Positions 9,601 through 16,553 of a stretch of DNA of 64,000 nt are shown one piece after another (position 1 is the first letter of the stretch; each line of letters opens with the position of its first letter). Under the pieces are notes generated by a model. The model did not search any database. It saw only the letters and a program-made list of their open reading frames with translations, and was not told where the DNA came from. The position numbers and the translations under genes were made by a program. Origin of the DNA: Alistipes finegoldii DSM 17242 (GTDB taxonomy: Bacteria > Bacteroidota > Bacteroidia > Bacteroidales > Rikenellaceae); assembly GCF_000265365.1 (NCBI RefSeq), contig NC_018011.1, positions 1,736,001-1,800,000 on the forward strand. Direction: 5' to 3'.

Positions 9601-10238
9601 TCCGCCGTTTCGCCCACGCGGATCGTCGCCGAGGCGGTGTCGAACGCGATGCCGAACTGCACGTACAACTCGAACGTCAGCACCGTTCCGTCGGCCAGCG
9701 TCAGGTAAACCAGCTTGCCGTCCTCGCTCGTGGCGACAGACTTGAACAGATTCTGGTCCGTCTGGGCCTGTCCGCAGTCGGTCCACGTCGCGCCGTTGTC
9801 GTAGGATACCCACCAATGGCTGTTTTCGATCTTGAATTCGGGGGTGACGCCCGATACGGGAAGTTTTTTGCCGTTGTCGAGGATAAAGTCGCCGTTGAGC
9901 GTCCAGTAGTAGACACCGTCGGAATCCTGTTTCACCCCGATGACCGACGAAGTCCCGTCTTTTCCGTCGCTGATGGTGATCGTCGAGGTCTCGCCGGCCG
10001 CGGTGACCAGCGTGATGACGTAGCCGCCGTCTTCACCGGGCTGTACGTCCGAGATGAACCGTTTCCCGGCGACAAGCTCCTTGAGTGTTGTGACGTCGGA
10101 GTTGAGCGCCTTGACGAGCGCCTGCAGTTCGGTGAGCTGACCGTCGAGGTCGTCCAACCGTTTTTGGATGTCCGTATCGTCGTACGAACATCCGATCAGT
10201 GCCATTAGCGGCACAATCATCAGAAGAATTTTTTTCAT
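6612..10238 (-). CDS. Large surface lipoprotein: coiled coil, DUF4988-like head, PKD-like domain and Cys-containing 27-residue repeats
   Basis: A 1208-residue lipoprotein; the lipobox IGC is followed by SYDDTD, an acidic surface-export pattern. Residues about 25-60 form a short coiled coil, followed by a DUF4988-like region (SDVQPGEDGGYVITLV). Around 280-370 is a BACON-like beta-sandwich, and about 385-450 is PKD-like (NWGDGQSEP, then HTYAESGIYYVTISG). Residues about 470-830 hold about 12 repeats of 27 residues of the type MFYNCTALKSVPEKLF, each with one Cys; these resemble DUF285/BspA-type leucine-rich repeats. The last 300 residues are unassigned. BspA-like proteins act in surface adhesion or protein binding; the ligand here is unknown. 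It is monocistronic, with a -7 box TATATTTG 48 bp upstream. Confidence 0.85.
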   Translation of the reverse strand: MKKILLMIVPLMALIGCSYDDTDIQKRLDDLDGQLTELQALVKALNSDVTTLKELVAGKRFISDVQPGEDGGYVITLVTAAGETSTITISDGKDGTSSVIGVKQDSDGVYYWTLNGDFILDNGKKLPVSGVTPEFKIENSHWWVSYDNGATWTDCGQAQTDQNLFKSVATSEDGKLVYLTLADGTVLTFELYVQFGIAFDTASATIRVGETAEIPFTLTGADAKTDIQALADGAWKAEVKRTGNEGGTIAVTAPGNSSTGKVIVLVSDGDAKTLMRTLTFVSGVLNVSTSSKEATAAGGPVTVEVETDLDYTVAIPEAAKAWITLAETRGGEIRTETLTFNVAANTETQSRSANIELVAGETVIETILIYQEAYYDPAQMVLKVEAKEYSSSAYNNKVYLPLYGAVDVTVNWGDGQSEPVAATISTAAAMVNHTYAESGIYYVTISGTTEKLSGRLTNKTVAPAILEVRQWGKLGMTTLDYAFANTSLVTVPQPEEDAFAAVTSVENMFSGCTKLETVPEGLLAGAPEITSVASMFYNCTALKSVPEKLFEKTTKATSASGLFSGCKALESVPAGLLADMPALTNLGSIFNNCASLKSVPETFFANQTEANSLTSGFFGCAALETLPAELFQNMTKLTNVASLFKGCANLKSLPEGLFDTLTEATNMNSLFSGCKTLETIPVDIFKNMTKITTASYLYEGCIKLTEFPSLKHCVALKTIPALWKDCTQLETAPADYFPESVKNGTSAAYLFSGCTSLKTVPEDMFRHFEGTTIISEMFLNCTSLESLPVTIFDSMKKISTASKTFSGCTAFTGESPYTMVQDGEQQVKVHLYERTNYPDIFGAKIFTSASSYKDTFKGCTQMADYADIPIPWGGISDGTKAKPTLTLTAAPAEGKEYFQLSGTVKSTEMKSGKVLCTTKALLPELIEQMGELEKVMNRYGNPISSAAVTQANSETGATFYFNVDADTEYIFLASGTNAHGTTIEQTEVKIPAVPTGEADYERYIGTWTVTSTSSEINKQPQTYTVEITPYRTNESFRVKGWGITTLGDDYPFLLKYNEDGNVTIPTFDPQGMYGLTAYVYLRYHFNDPTQTPPYPIYTTDQELIAGSYDIGSNSVLFEGRKFTYNGTEYTVCGIDYAIYSGGQYVIWPDLFKAGYTLQDYAIGPYTMTKNSASVTKSEVKAETGIAPLAGAEMPKTATPTGVQRLIRK

Positions 10239-10285
10239 GGCAAGGCTTTTAAAGAAATTGGTTTAAAAGAACTGAGTGATCGCTT

Positions 10286-10293
10286 CAAATATA
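10286..10293 (-). promoter_or_regulatory. -7 promoter element of the repeat lipoprotein gene
   Basis: On the minus strand this reads TATATTTG, a perfect TAnnTTTG -7 box 48 bp before the ATG at 10238. No convincing TTTG -33 box sits at the ideal distance. The rest of the 331-bp gap (10239-10569) shows no gene, only the hairpin at 10500-10531. Confidence 0.55.
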
Positions 10294-10499
10294 GTAAAAT
10301 TGATGATTTCTGCTGCATTTTCTCCGGATTTTTTGTTTAAAGTTGCCTTGCAAGCTCTTCTGAAGGGGGTGATCCGGGGGTGCAGCGGGTGATGTAAAGT
10401 CTCTTGCCTGTTTGTTTTATTGTTAAATATTGACACGGCGAGCCTTCGCACCATACGGGATTTCGTTTGTCTTTTATTGCTCCGAATGCGGCAAACGGC

Positions 10500-10531
10500 A
10501 AAGGGGGAGACGCATCATCGTCTCCCCCTTT
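10500..10531 (-). terminator. Terminator hairpin of the moxR-bat operon
   Basis: A perfect 13-bp stem AAAGGGGGAGACG (10500-10512) / CGTCTCCCCCTTT (10519-10531) with a 6-nt loop lies 39 bp beyond the BatB stop. There is no T-run on the minus side, so termination strength is uncertain, but the position suits the end of the operon. Confidence 0.6.
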
Positions 10532-10569
10532 ACCGTATTTTTTACGGATAAAATTCTTTCCGAAGTAAG

Positions 10570-11592
10570 TTATTCCCTGAAGATGTTGAGGTGCGCCAGC
10601 AGCGGATTGCGGCGGTCGAGCAGCAGGAACTCCGCCAGCAGCAACACGATTGCCGCGAGCAGCAGGTATTGGTACTGTTCGTTGAACTCTTCGAAGCGCA
10701 TCACCGACAACTCGCTCTGCTCCATTTCGTTGATGCTCTTCACGATCTCGTCGAGACCGATCGACTGCTTGCTCGAACGGACATAGGCGCCGCCCGTGAT
10801 GTCGGCGATCTGGGCCAGCATCTCCTCGTTGAGCTTCGAAACGACCATGTCGCCCTTCTCGTCCTTGATGAATTCGCCGCCGATCTGAATCGGGGCGCCT
10901 TCGGGCGTGCCGATGCCGATGGTGTAAATCCGTATGCCCATCTCCGCGGCGTGCCGTGCGGCCGCCAGTGCGTCGTCCTCGTGGTTCTCGCCGTCGGTGA
11001 TGAGGATGATGACGCGGCTGTGGTTCTCCTCGGTTTCGCCCGAAAACGACATCAGGGCCTGCGACAGCGCCTTGCCGATGGCCGTGCCCTGCACCGGCAC
11101 CAGCGACGGGTCGATGCGCTTGGCGAAGGCCTTGGCCATGCGGTAGTCCGAGGTGATCGGCAGCTGCACCTTCGGCTCCCCGGCGAAGACGATCAGCCCG
11201 ACGCGGTCCTGATGCAGACCGTCGAAGAGCTTGTTGATGGCGTATTTGGTCCTCTCCAGCCGGTTGGGTTCGAAATCTTCGGCCAGCATCGAGTTCGAGA
11301 CGTCTACGGCCAGCATCATCTCGACGCCCTGCGTCTTCTCCTCGCGGAGTTTCGACCCGAACTGCGGGCGTGCCGCCGCCAGTATGAGCAGCGTGACCGC
11401 CGTGCAGAAGAGGATGAATTTGAGCGTCACGCGCCCGGTCGATACTTCGGGCATCAGCTCTTCCAATACCTGCATGCGCCCGAAGCGTTCCAGCCGCCTG
11501 CGGCGGTTGCGCGCCGCCAGCCAGAAGAGGAGGATCAGCGCGGGTATGACCGGCAGCAGCCAGAAATATTGCGGATTTGCGAATCTAAACAT
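10570..11592 (-). CDS. batB: BatB: VWA-domain membrane protein
   Basis: 340 residues: two N-terminal membrane helices (about 8-25 and 57-75), a von Willebrand A domain with an intact MIDAS (DVSNS at about residue 95, and a distal IILITDGENHEDD), and a C-terminal helix near 310-330. BatB works with BatA in the Bacteroides aerotolerance (Bat) system, which is thought to be a MoxR-assisted membrane complex affecting stress resistance; its biochemical role is unsettled. It is the last gene of the operon, starting 13 bp after batA. batD and batE, which often follow in Bacteroides, are absent here. Confidence 0.9.
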   Translation of the reverse strand: MFRFANPQYFWLLPVIPALILLFWLAARNRRRRLERFGRMQVLEELMPEVSTGRVTLKFILFCTAVTLLILAAARPQFGSKLREEKTQGVEMMLAVDVSNSMLAEDFEPNRLERTKYAINKLFDGLHQDRVGLIVFAGEPKVQLPITSDYRMAKAFAKRIDPSLVPVQGTAIGKALSQALMSFSGETEENHSRVIILITDGENHEDDALAAARHAAEMGIRIYTIGIGTPEGAPIQIGGEFIKDEKGDMVVSKLNEEMLAQIADITGGAYVRSSKQSIGLDEIVKSINEMEQSELSVMRFEEFNEQYQYLLLAAIVLLLAEFLLLDRRNPLLAHLNIFRE

Positions 11593-11605
11593 TGCAAATT
11601 ACGTT

Positions 11606-12598
11606 TTACGGTATTCTTTTCAGCACCAGATTCGAGAACAGGAACTCCAGCACGAGCAGCCCCAGACCCGCCAGTGCCCAGAGCAGGAACTGCTCGTGGT
11701 AGGTGACGTGTTCCGTAACTTCCACCTTGCTCTTTTCCAGTTGGTTGATCTGGTCGTAAATGGCCTTGAGCTTGGCCTTGTCCGTGGCGCGGAAATATTG
11801 TCCGCCGGTCTGCTCGGCGATCGACCTGAGGGTTTTCTCGTCGATCTCGACCTTCGCCATGACGGTTCCTCCGGTCGGCGTGCCGTAGATGTCCACGGCG
11901 GGGTAGGGGGCCATGCCCTCGGTGCCGACGCCGATGGTGTAGACGCGGATGCCCTGCGCCTTGGCGATTTCGGCCGCCGTCTGGGGCGCGATCTCGCCGC
12001 GGTTGTTCACGCCGTCGGTCAGCAGGATGATGACCTTCGACTTGGCTTCGCTCTCGCGCAGGCGGTTTATCGCCGTGGCCAGTCCGTTGCCGATGGCCGT
12101 GCCGTCCTCGATCAGTCCGCTGCGGATGCGTGCCAGCAGCGTCTGGAGCGTTCCCTGATCCGTCGTCAGCGGGCTTTGCGTGAAGGCTTCGCCCGCGAAG
12201 GCCACCAGTCCGATGCGGTCGCCGTAACGGTCCGCGATGAACGATCCGGCCACCTCCTTGGCCGCCGTGATGCGGTCGGGGCGGAAGTCCCGTGCCAGCA
12301 TCGAACCCGAAACGTCGATGGCCAGCATGATGTCGATACCTTCGGTGTTCGTGCGCGAAAGACGCTCGACGTCCTGCGGGCGCGCCAGCGCCACGATCAG
12401 CAGGGCCAGCGCCGCCAGCCGCTGTGCGAACGGCAGATGCCGCAGCCAGTAGCGTACGGTCTTCGGCGCGCGCACGACCCCTTCGACGCTCGAAATCTGG
12501 ATCGACGCGCCGCCCTGCAGCGTACGCCACACGTAGTAGGCGATCATCGGCACGAGCGCCGACAACAGCCACAGATAATATGGTGATGCGAAATGCAT
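11606..12598 (-). CDS. batA: BatA: VWA-domain membrane protein
   Basis: 330 residues beginning MHFASPYYLWLLSALVPMIA, with two N-terminal transmembrane helices, a VWA domain carrying a perfect MIDAS (DVSGS in LAIDVSGSMLARDF, plus IILLTDGVNNRGE), and a C-terminal helix ending in LVLKRIP. It is homologous to batB immediately downstream (a duplicated pair). The VWA domain should face the periplasm and bind a partner through a divalent metal. It starts 12 bp after the TPR gene, so the two are co-transcribed. Confidence 0.9.
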   Translation of the reverse strand: MHFASPYYLWLLSALVPMIAYYVWRTLQGGASIQISSVEGVVRAPKTVRYWLRHLPFAQRLAALALLIVALARPQDVERLSRTNTEGIDIMLAIDVSGSMLARDFRPDRITAAKEVAGSFIADRYGDRIGLVAFAGEAFTQSPLTTDQGTLQTLLARIRSGLIEDGTAIGNGLATAINRLRESEAKSKVIILLTDGVNNRGEIAPQTAAEIAKAQGIRVYTIGVGTEGMAPYPAVDIYGTPTGGTVMAKVEIDEKTLRSIAEQTGGQYFRATDKAKLKAIYDQINQLEKSKVEVTEHVTYHEQFLLWALAGLGLLVLEFLFSNLVLKRIP

Positions 12599-12610
12599 AG
12601 TTCCTCTTTT

Positions 12611-13411
12611 TTACCAGTTTTTCGATCCGCGCACCACGACGCCCTGCTTCTCCTTGAGTTTGTCCTGCGTGCGGTCCTCCTGCGCCTGAATGGCGTCGAG
12701 CATCTGCTCCTGCTCCTGCGGCGAAATGCCGGCCGGAACGGGCTGCGGCTCTCCCTGCTGATCGCCTTCCTGCTCCTTGTCGGGCTGCGCGGGGTTCTGC
12801 TGCGGGTCGCCCTGCTGCTCCTTGTCGTCGCCCTGCCCCTTGTCGTCCTTCTGTTGGTCGTCTTTCTGCTGATCGCCGTTCTGCTGGTCCTGACCGCCCT
12901 GTTGCTGCTCCTTGTTCTGGTCTTTGTCCTGATTCTTGTCGTCACCGCCGCCACCGCCGCCGTTCTCGTCGTCGATCAGACGCTTGGTGTAGGCATAGTT
13001 GTATTTGGCCTCCTGATCCGAGGGATTCAGCCGCAGCGACTGCTTGTAGCTTTCGAGCGCTTCCTTGTATTTCTGCTGCTTGAACTGCGCGTTTCCGAGG
13101 TTGTAGAAGGCTTGGGCGCGCTCGTCGTCCGTGCGCAGCGTATCGGCCGCCGCCTGCCGCATGGTCTGCTCGGCCTTGTCGAACCGTTCGGCCTTGTAGA
13201 GCGCGTTTCCGAGGTTGTAACGGGCCTCGAACGATTCGGGTGCGGCCTCCAAAGCCCGCTCGTAACGCTCGATGCTCTTTTCGTAATTGCCCTTGTTGTA
13301 CTGCCGGTTGCCGCGGCGCACCTCGCTGCGTTCGGGCATGTCCTGCGCCGAAGCGCCGAGGGCGGCAAAGAGAAATACGATATATAGGAGTCTGTACATC
13401 TTGTTACGCAT
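12611..13411 (-). CDS. BatC-like TPR protein with charged low-complexity tail
   Basis: 266 residues: signal peptide (MYRLLYIVFLFAALGASAQ), then three to four TPR units between about 30 and 150 (NYEKSIERYERALEAAPESF, FEARYNLGNALYKAERFDKA, AFYNLGNAQFKQQKYKEALE). A 90-residue tail is almost only Gln, Asp, Lys, Glu and Gly (about 160-235). The TPRs match BatC, the periplasmic scaffold of the Bat complex; the tail is probably disordered. Its order, before batA rather than after batB, differs from the usual Bacteroides arrangement. The start overlaps the preceding gene by 8 bp; an alternative start is 13399 (MYRLL). Confidence 0.83.
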   Translation of the reverse strand: MRNKMYRLLYIVFLFAALGASAQDMPERSEVRRGNRQYNKGNYEKSIERYERALEAAPESFEARYNLGNALYKAERFDKAEQTMRQAAADTLRTDDERAQAFYNLGNAQFKQQKYKEALESYKQSLRLNPSDQEAKYNYAYTKRLIDDENGGGGGGDDKNQDKDQNKEQQQGGQDQQNGDQQKDDQQKDDKGQGDDKEQQGDPQQNPAQPDKEQEGDQQGEPQPVPAGISPQEQEQMLDAIQAQEDRTQDKLKEKQGVVVRGSKNW

Positions 13412-14384
13412 TTTGGTTTTGCATCGGGTCCGGCTGCTCCGGCTCCTCCTCTTCGACGACGAGCTTGGTCTCCTCGACGAAATAGAACGCCTTCAGGTAG
13501 TCGGCTTCGTTCTGCTCGCCGTCGGGCGTCGCCTTGGCGAACTTCACCAGATCGGCGTCGCGCAGGATCGCCGTAAGGTCCATCCGGGCCTTGTCGGGCA
13601 GCTCTTCGCTGCGCATCGCCTCGATGATCTCGTCGGAGGTCATCTCCATGGCGCCCACGCCCCAGCGCGCCGCGATGTAGGTGCGCAGGATGTCCGTCAG
13701 TCCCGAATAATACTGCTTGTGCCTGTTGTTCTGCCATAGTTTCTGGTTGTGCAGCGCTTCGAGGGCCTTGATCGCCACCACGTGGGGCGGCTGCGGCGGC
13801 GCGGGCTTGAACAGGTCGCCCAGCCCCTTGCCGTAACGGGCCAGAATGCGCTTGAGCGCATAGAGCGCCACCAGTGCCAGCAGCAGGGCCAGCACGCCCC
13901 ATTTGGCGTATCCGCTGACCTCCGCGAAGCGGAACGGCAGGTTGCGCTGGGGTTTCAGGTCGTAGATCGACTGCGAGGTCGAGTCGATCTGGAACGTGGC
14001 CACCTCCAGATAGAGCGAGTCGCGCGCCCGGAGCGTATCGACGATGTTCTTGTCGGCATACAGCACGGCCGGCAGTCCGAGGTTCCACTTACCCTCCTCG
14101 AACGCCGCCAGCGTGTAGCGCTTGCGCAGCCTGAGGTGGCGTCCGTCGCGTTCGAGCGTGTCGATCGGGTGGTCCTTGACCAGTTCGAGGGGGCTTCCCT
14201 CCTTGTTTTCGAATTCCGGGAACTGCACCACCTGCACCAGATCCTTGTCCACCTCGACCGTCAGGTCGAACCGGTCGCCGATCATGATGCTGTCCGGCTC
14301 GATGCGCGCCGTGACCGTCGGTGCGTTCTGCGCCCGGACGGCCGCGCCCGCAAGGAGCAGTGCTATTGCAAAAAGTCGTTTCAT
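13404..14384 (-). CDS. Single-pass membrane protein of the moxR-bat operon (DUF4381-like)
   Basis: 326 residues: signal peptide (MKRLFAIALLLAGAAVRAQ), an extracytoplasmic beta-rich domain (TARIEPDSIMIGDRFDLTVE, RYTLAAFEEGKWNLGLP) to about residue 170, one membrane helix near 180-200 (WGVLALLLALVALYALKRIL), and a cytoplasmic helical domain with YSGLTDILRTYIAARWGVG, then an acidic tail. This organization and position match the unnamed membrane protein between the DUF58 gene and batA in Bacteroidetes; it is shorter than BatD. The start was chosen at 14384 because a signal peptide begins there and ATG overlaps the DUF58 stop (ATGA). The same frame runs 165 bp further upstream inside DUF58 without meaningful sequence. 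Confidence 0.75.
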   Translation of the reverse strand: MKRLFAIALLLAGAAVRAQNAPTVTARIEPDSIMIGDRFDLTVEVDKDLVQVVQFPEFENKEGSPLELVKDHPIDTLERDGRHLRLRKRYTLAAFEEGKWNLGLPAVLYADKNIVDTLRARDSLYLEVATFQIDSTSQSIYDLKPQRNLPFRFAEVSGYAKWGVLALLLALVALYALKRILARYGKGLGDLFKPAPPQPPHVVAIKALEALHNQKLWQNNRHKQYYSGLTDILRTYIAARWGVGAMEMTSDEIIEAMRSEELPDKARMDLTAILRDADLVKFAKATPDGEQNEADYLKAFYFVEETKLVVEEEEPEQPDPMQNQNA

Positions 14385-15265
14385 CGCTGTTTGAACAGTT
14401 TTAACAGTTCGGCCACGTAATCGCCGTCGGTCGAGATCATCGTCGAATCGATGCGGTTGTGCTTGAGCGTCGAGTCGATCTCGGCGCTGCGTCGCTCCCA
14501 CGTCCGGGCGTAGTGCTCCCGCACGGCCCGCGACGAGGTGTCCACCCATACCTTGCGGCCGCTCTCGGCGTCCTTCAGCTCGACGATGCCCACGTCGGGC
14601 AGCTCCGTCTCGCGGGGATCGTATACGCGGATGCCCACCAGATCGTGCTTGCCCCCGGCGATCTTCAGCGCGTCGTCCAGCGCGGCCTTGTCCTTCGACG
14701 AATCCATGAAGTCCGAGAGGATGAAGGTCGTGCAGCGTTTCTTGTTGACGTTGGTCAGAAACCGCACCGGCTCCGAAAGCTTCGTGCCGGTCGATTCGGG
14801 CCGGAAGCCCACCAGCTCGCGGATGATCATCAGGATGTGGCTGCGCCCCTTCTTCGGGGGGATGAACTTCTCGACCTTGTCCGAGAAGAAGATGCAGCCT
14901 ACCTTGTCGTTGTTCTGCGCGGCCGAGAAGGCCAGCACGGCGGCGATTTCGGTGATGATGTTCTTCTTCAGGCGGTCCGTCGATCCGAACATGCGCGATG
15001 CGGAGACGTCCACCAGAAGCATCATCGTCAGTTCGCGCTCCTCCTCGTAGATTTTGATGTGGGGTTTGCGCGACCGGGCCGTCACGTTCCAGTCGATGTC
15101 CCTTACGTCGTCGCCCGCGCGGTACTCCCTGACTTCGGAAAACGACATGCCCCGTCCGCGGAAAGCCGTATGGTACTTTCCGGCGAAGATCTCGTTCGAA
15201 AGACCGCGGGTCTTGATCTCGATCTTACGGACGCGTTTCAGAATATCGTTCTCGGTCTGCTGCAT
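14381..15265 (-). CDS. DUF58 family protein
   Basis: 294 residues with the DUF58 signature around GMSFSEVREYRAGDDVRDID and W-N-V-T-A-R, preceded by GLSNEIFAGKYHTAFRGRG. A VWA-like fold follows, with a metal-site-like DVSASRMFG and an ILSDFMD segment. DUF58 proteins are almost always encoded next to MoxR ATPases and are considered their partners or clients. Start ATG at 15265 lies 2 bp after the moxR stop; the frame extends further upstream, but that part is the moxR shadow. The stop overlaps the next start by 4 bp. Confidence 0.9.
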   Translation of the reverse strand: MQQTENDILKRVRKIEIKTRGLSNEIFAGKYHTAFRGRGMSFSEVREYRAGDDVRDIDWNVTARSRKPHIKIYEEERELTMMLLVDVSASRMFGSTDRLKKNIITEIAAVLAFSAAQNNDKVGCIFFSDKVEKFIPPKKGRSHILMIIRELVGFRPESTGTKLSEPVRFLTNVNKKRCTTFILSDFMDSSKDKAALDDALKIAGGKHDLVGIRVYDPRETELPDVGIVELKDAESGRKVWVDTSSRAVREHYARTWERRSAEIDSTLKHNRIDSTMISTDGDYVAELLKLFKQR

Positions 15266-15267
15266 CG

Positions 15268-16266
15268 TTAGGGTACGATTACGTTGTTGAGAATGTCGGT
15301 GATGATCTCCTCCGAGGTGATGTTCTCGGCCTCGGCTTCGTACGTCAGGCCGATGCGGTGGCGCAGCACGTCGTGGCATACGGCGCGCACGTCTTCGGGA
15401 ATGACGTACCCGCGGCGGCGGATGAAGGCGTAGGCGCGTGCGGCCTTGGCCAGCGAGATCGACGCACGGGGCGAACCGCCGTATGCGATCAGGTTCTGGA
15501 GCTTCTGGAGGTTGTACTCCGCCGGCTCGCGCGTGGCGAAGATGATGTCGATGATGTATTTCTCGATCTTCTCGTCCATGTAGACGTCCTCCACGACCTT
15601 GCGGGCCTTGACGATGTCTTCGGGCGAGATGACCTTGTTGACGGCGGGGAGTCCTCCCCCGGCGAGGTTCATGCGCACGATGTCGCGCTCCTCCTGCTTC
15701 TTGGGGTAGGATATTTTGGCTTTGAGCATGAAACGGTCCACCTGCGCTTCGGGCAGCGGGTAGGTTCCCTCCTGCTCCAGCGGGTTCTGCGTGGCCAGCA
15801 CCAGAAAGGGCTGCGGCAGCGGATAGGTGTTGTCGCCGATGGTCACCTGACGCTCCTGCATGGCCTCCAGCAGTGCCGACTGCACCTTGGCCGGGGAGCG
15901 GTTGATTTCGTCCGCCAGCACGAAGTTGGCGAATACGGGGCCTTTCTTGACGACGAACTCCTCGTTCTTCTGCGAGTAGATCAGCGTACCGATCAGGTCG
16001 GCCGGCAGTAGGTCGGGGGTGAACTGTATGCGCGAGAAGGCGGCGTCCACGGCCTTCGCCAGCGTAGTGATGGCCAGCGTCTTGGCCAGTCCCGGCACGC
16101 CTTCCAGCAGAATATGGCCGTTCGACAGCAGGCCGATCAGCAGCGTGTCTACCAGATGGCTCTGGCCGATGATGACCTTGCCCATTTCCGTACGGAGCGT
16201 ATCCACGAAGACGCTTTCGCGTTCGATGCGCTCGTTGAGTTCCTTGATGTTGATGACTTCGCTCAT
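15268..16266 (-). CDS. MoxR-family AAA+ ATPase
   Basis: 332 residues. Walker A is GVPGLAKT with LAITTLAKAVDAAFSRIQFT, Walker B is VLADEINRSPAKVQSALLEA followed by MQERQVTIGD, and sensor/lid segments include LATQNPLEQEGTYPLPEAQ and DRFMLKAKISYP. MoxR ATPases act as chaperone-like remodelers for VWA proteins, here DUF58, BatA and BatB in the same operon. The start was set at 16266 (MSEVINIKELNERIE); the open frame upstream of it is a translated intergenic repeat. A perfect -7 box (TATCTTTG) lies at 16505-16498, giving a 5' UTR of about 225 nt that contains the 27-bp repeats. Confidence 0.93.
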   Translation of the reverse strand: MSEVINIKELNERIERESVFVDTLRTEMGKVIIGQSHLVDTLLIGLLSNGHILLEGVPGLAKTLAITTLAKAVDAAFSRIQFTPDLLPADLIGTLIYSQKNEEFVVKKGPVFANFVLADEINRSPAKVQSALLEAMQERQVTIGDNTYPLPQPFLVLATQNPLEQEGTYPLPEAQVDRFMLKAKISYPKKQEERDIVRMNLAGGGLPAVNKVISPEDIVKARKVVEDVYMDEKIEKYIIDIIFATREPAEYNLQKLQNLIAYGGSPRASISLAKAARAYAFIRRRGYVIPEDVRAVCHDVLRHRIGLTYEAEAENITSEEIITDILNNVIVP

Positions 16267-16308
16267 TGTTTTATATTGTTGAATTTCATTACCTCTTTTC
16301 CGCGCCCT

Positions 16309-16417
16309 GCATGTCCGGCCCGGCAAATCCGGCCCCGCATACTCTGCCGGCAACCCCGGTTCCGCACATGCTGCCCGACAAACCCGGTCCGCACATTCGG
16401 CCTGCATGCTCAGCCCG
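16309..16417. repeat. Four imperfect 27-bp tandem repeats in the moxR leader
   Basis: Units start at 16309, 16337, 16364 and 16391, each beginning GCA(T/C) and carrying a (G)CC(G/C)GNCAA-CCCGG-type core; the fourth is degenerate. They lie between moxR and its promoter, so they would be transcribed as part of the moxR 5' UTR. No function can be assigned. Confidence 0.7.
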
Positions 16418-16497
16418 AAAATCCCGGCCCCGGACTGCGGGCGCAGAGAGCATGTCGCCGTATTGCCGTCGGATTTAGTTTTTTAACGTTTACAATG

Positions 16498-16505
16498 CAA
16501 AGATA
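16498..16505 (-). promoter_or_regulatory. -7 promoter element for the moxR-bat operon
   Basis: The minus strand reads TATCTTTG, a perfect TAnnTTTG. A weak TTG at 16533-16531 is the only -33 candidate, at 25 nt, longer than usual. It sits 232 bp upstream of the moxR ATG and back to back with the helicase promoter. Confidence 0.55.
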
Positions 16506-16540
16506 TTATTTTCTTTGAAAAAAACTTATTCAATTCTTAT

Positions 16541-16548
16541 TAACTTTG
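16541..16548 (+). promoter_or_regulatory. -7 element directly upstream of the helicase start
   Basis: TAACTTTG at 16541-16548 matches TAnnTTTG and ends 5 bp before the ATG at 16554; TTTG at 16514-16517 is a -33 candidate with a 23-nt spacer. A start site 5-7 nt after the box would make the mRNA leaderless. Confidence 0.5.
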
Positions 16549-16553
16549 CCGTC

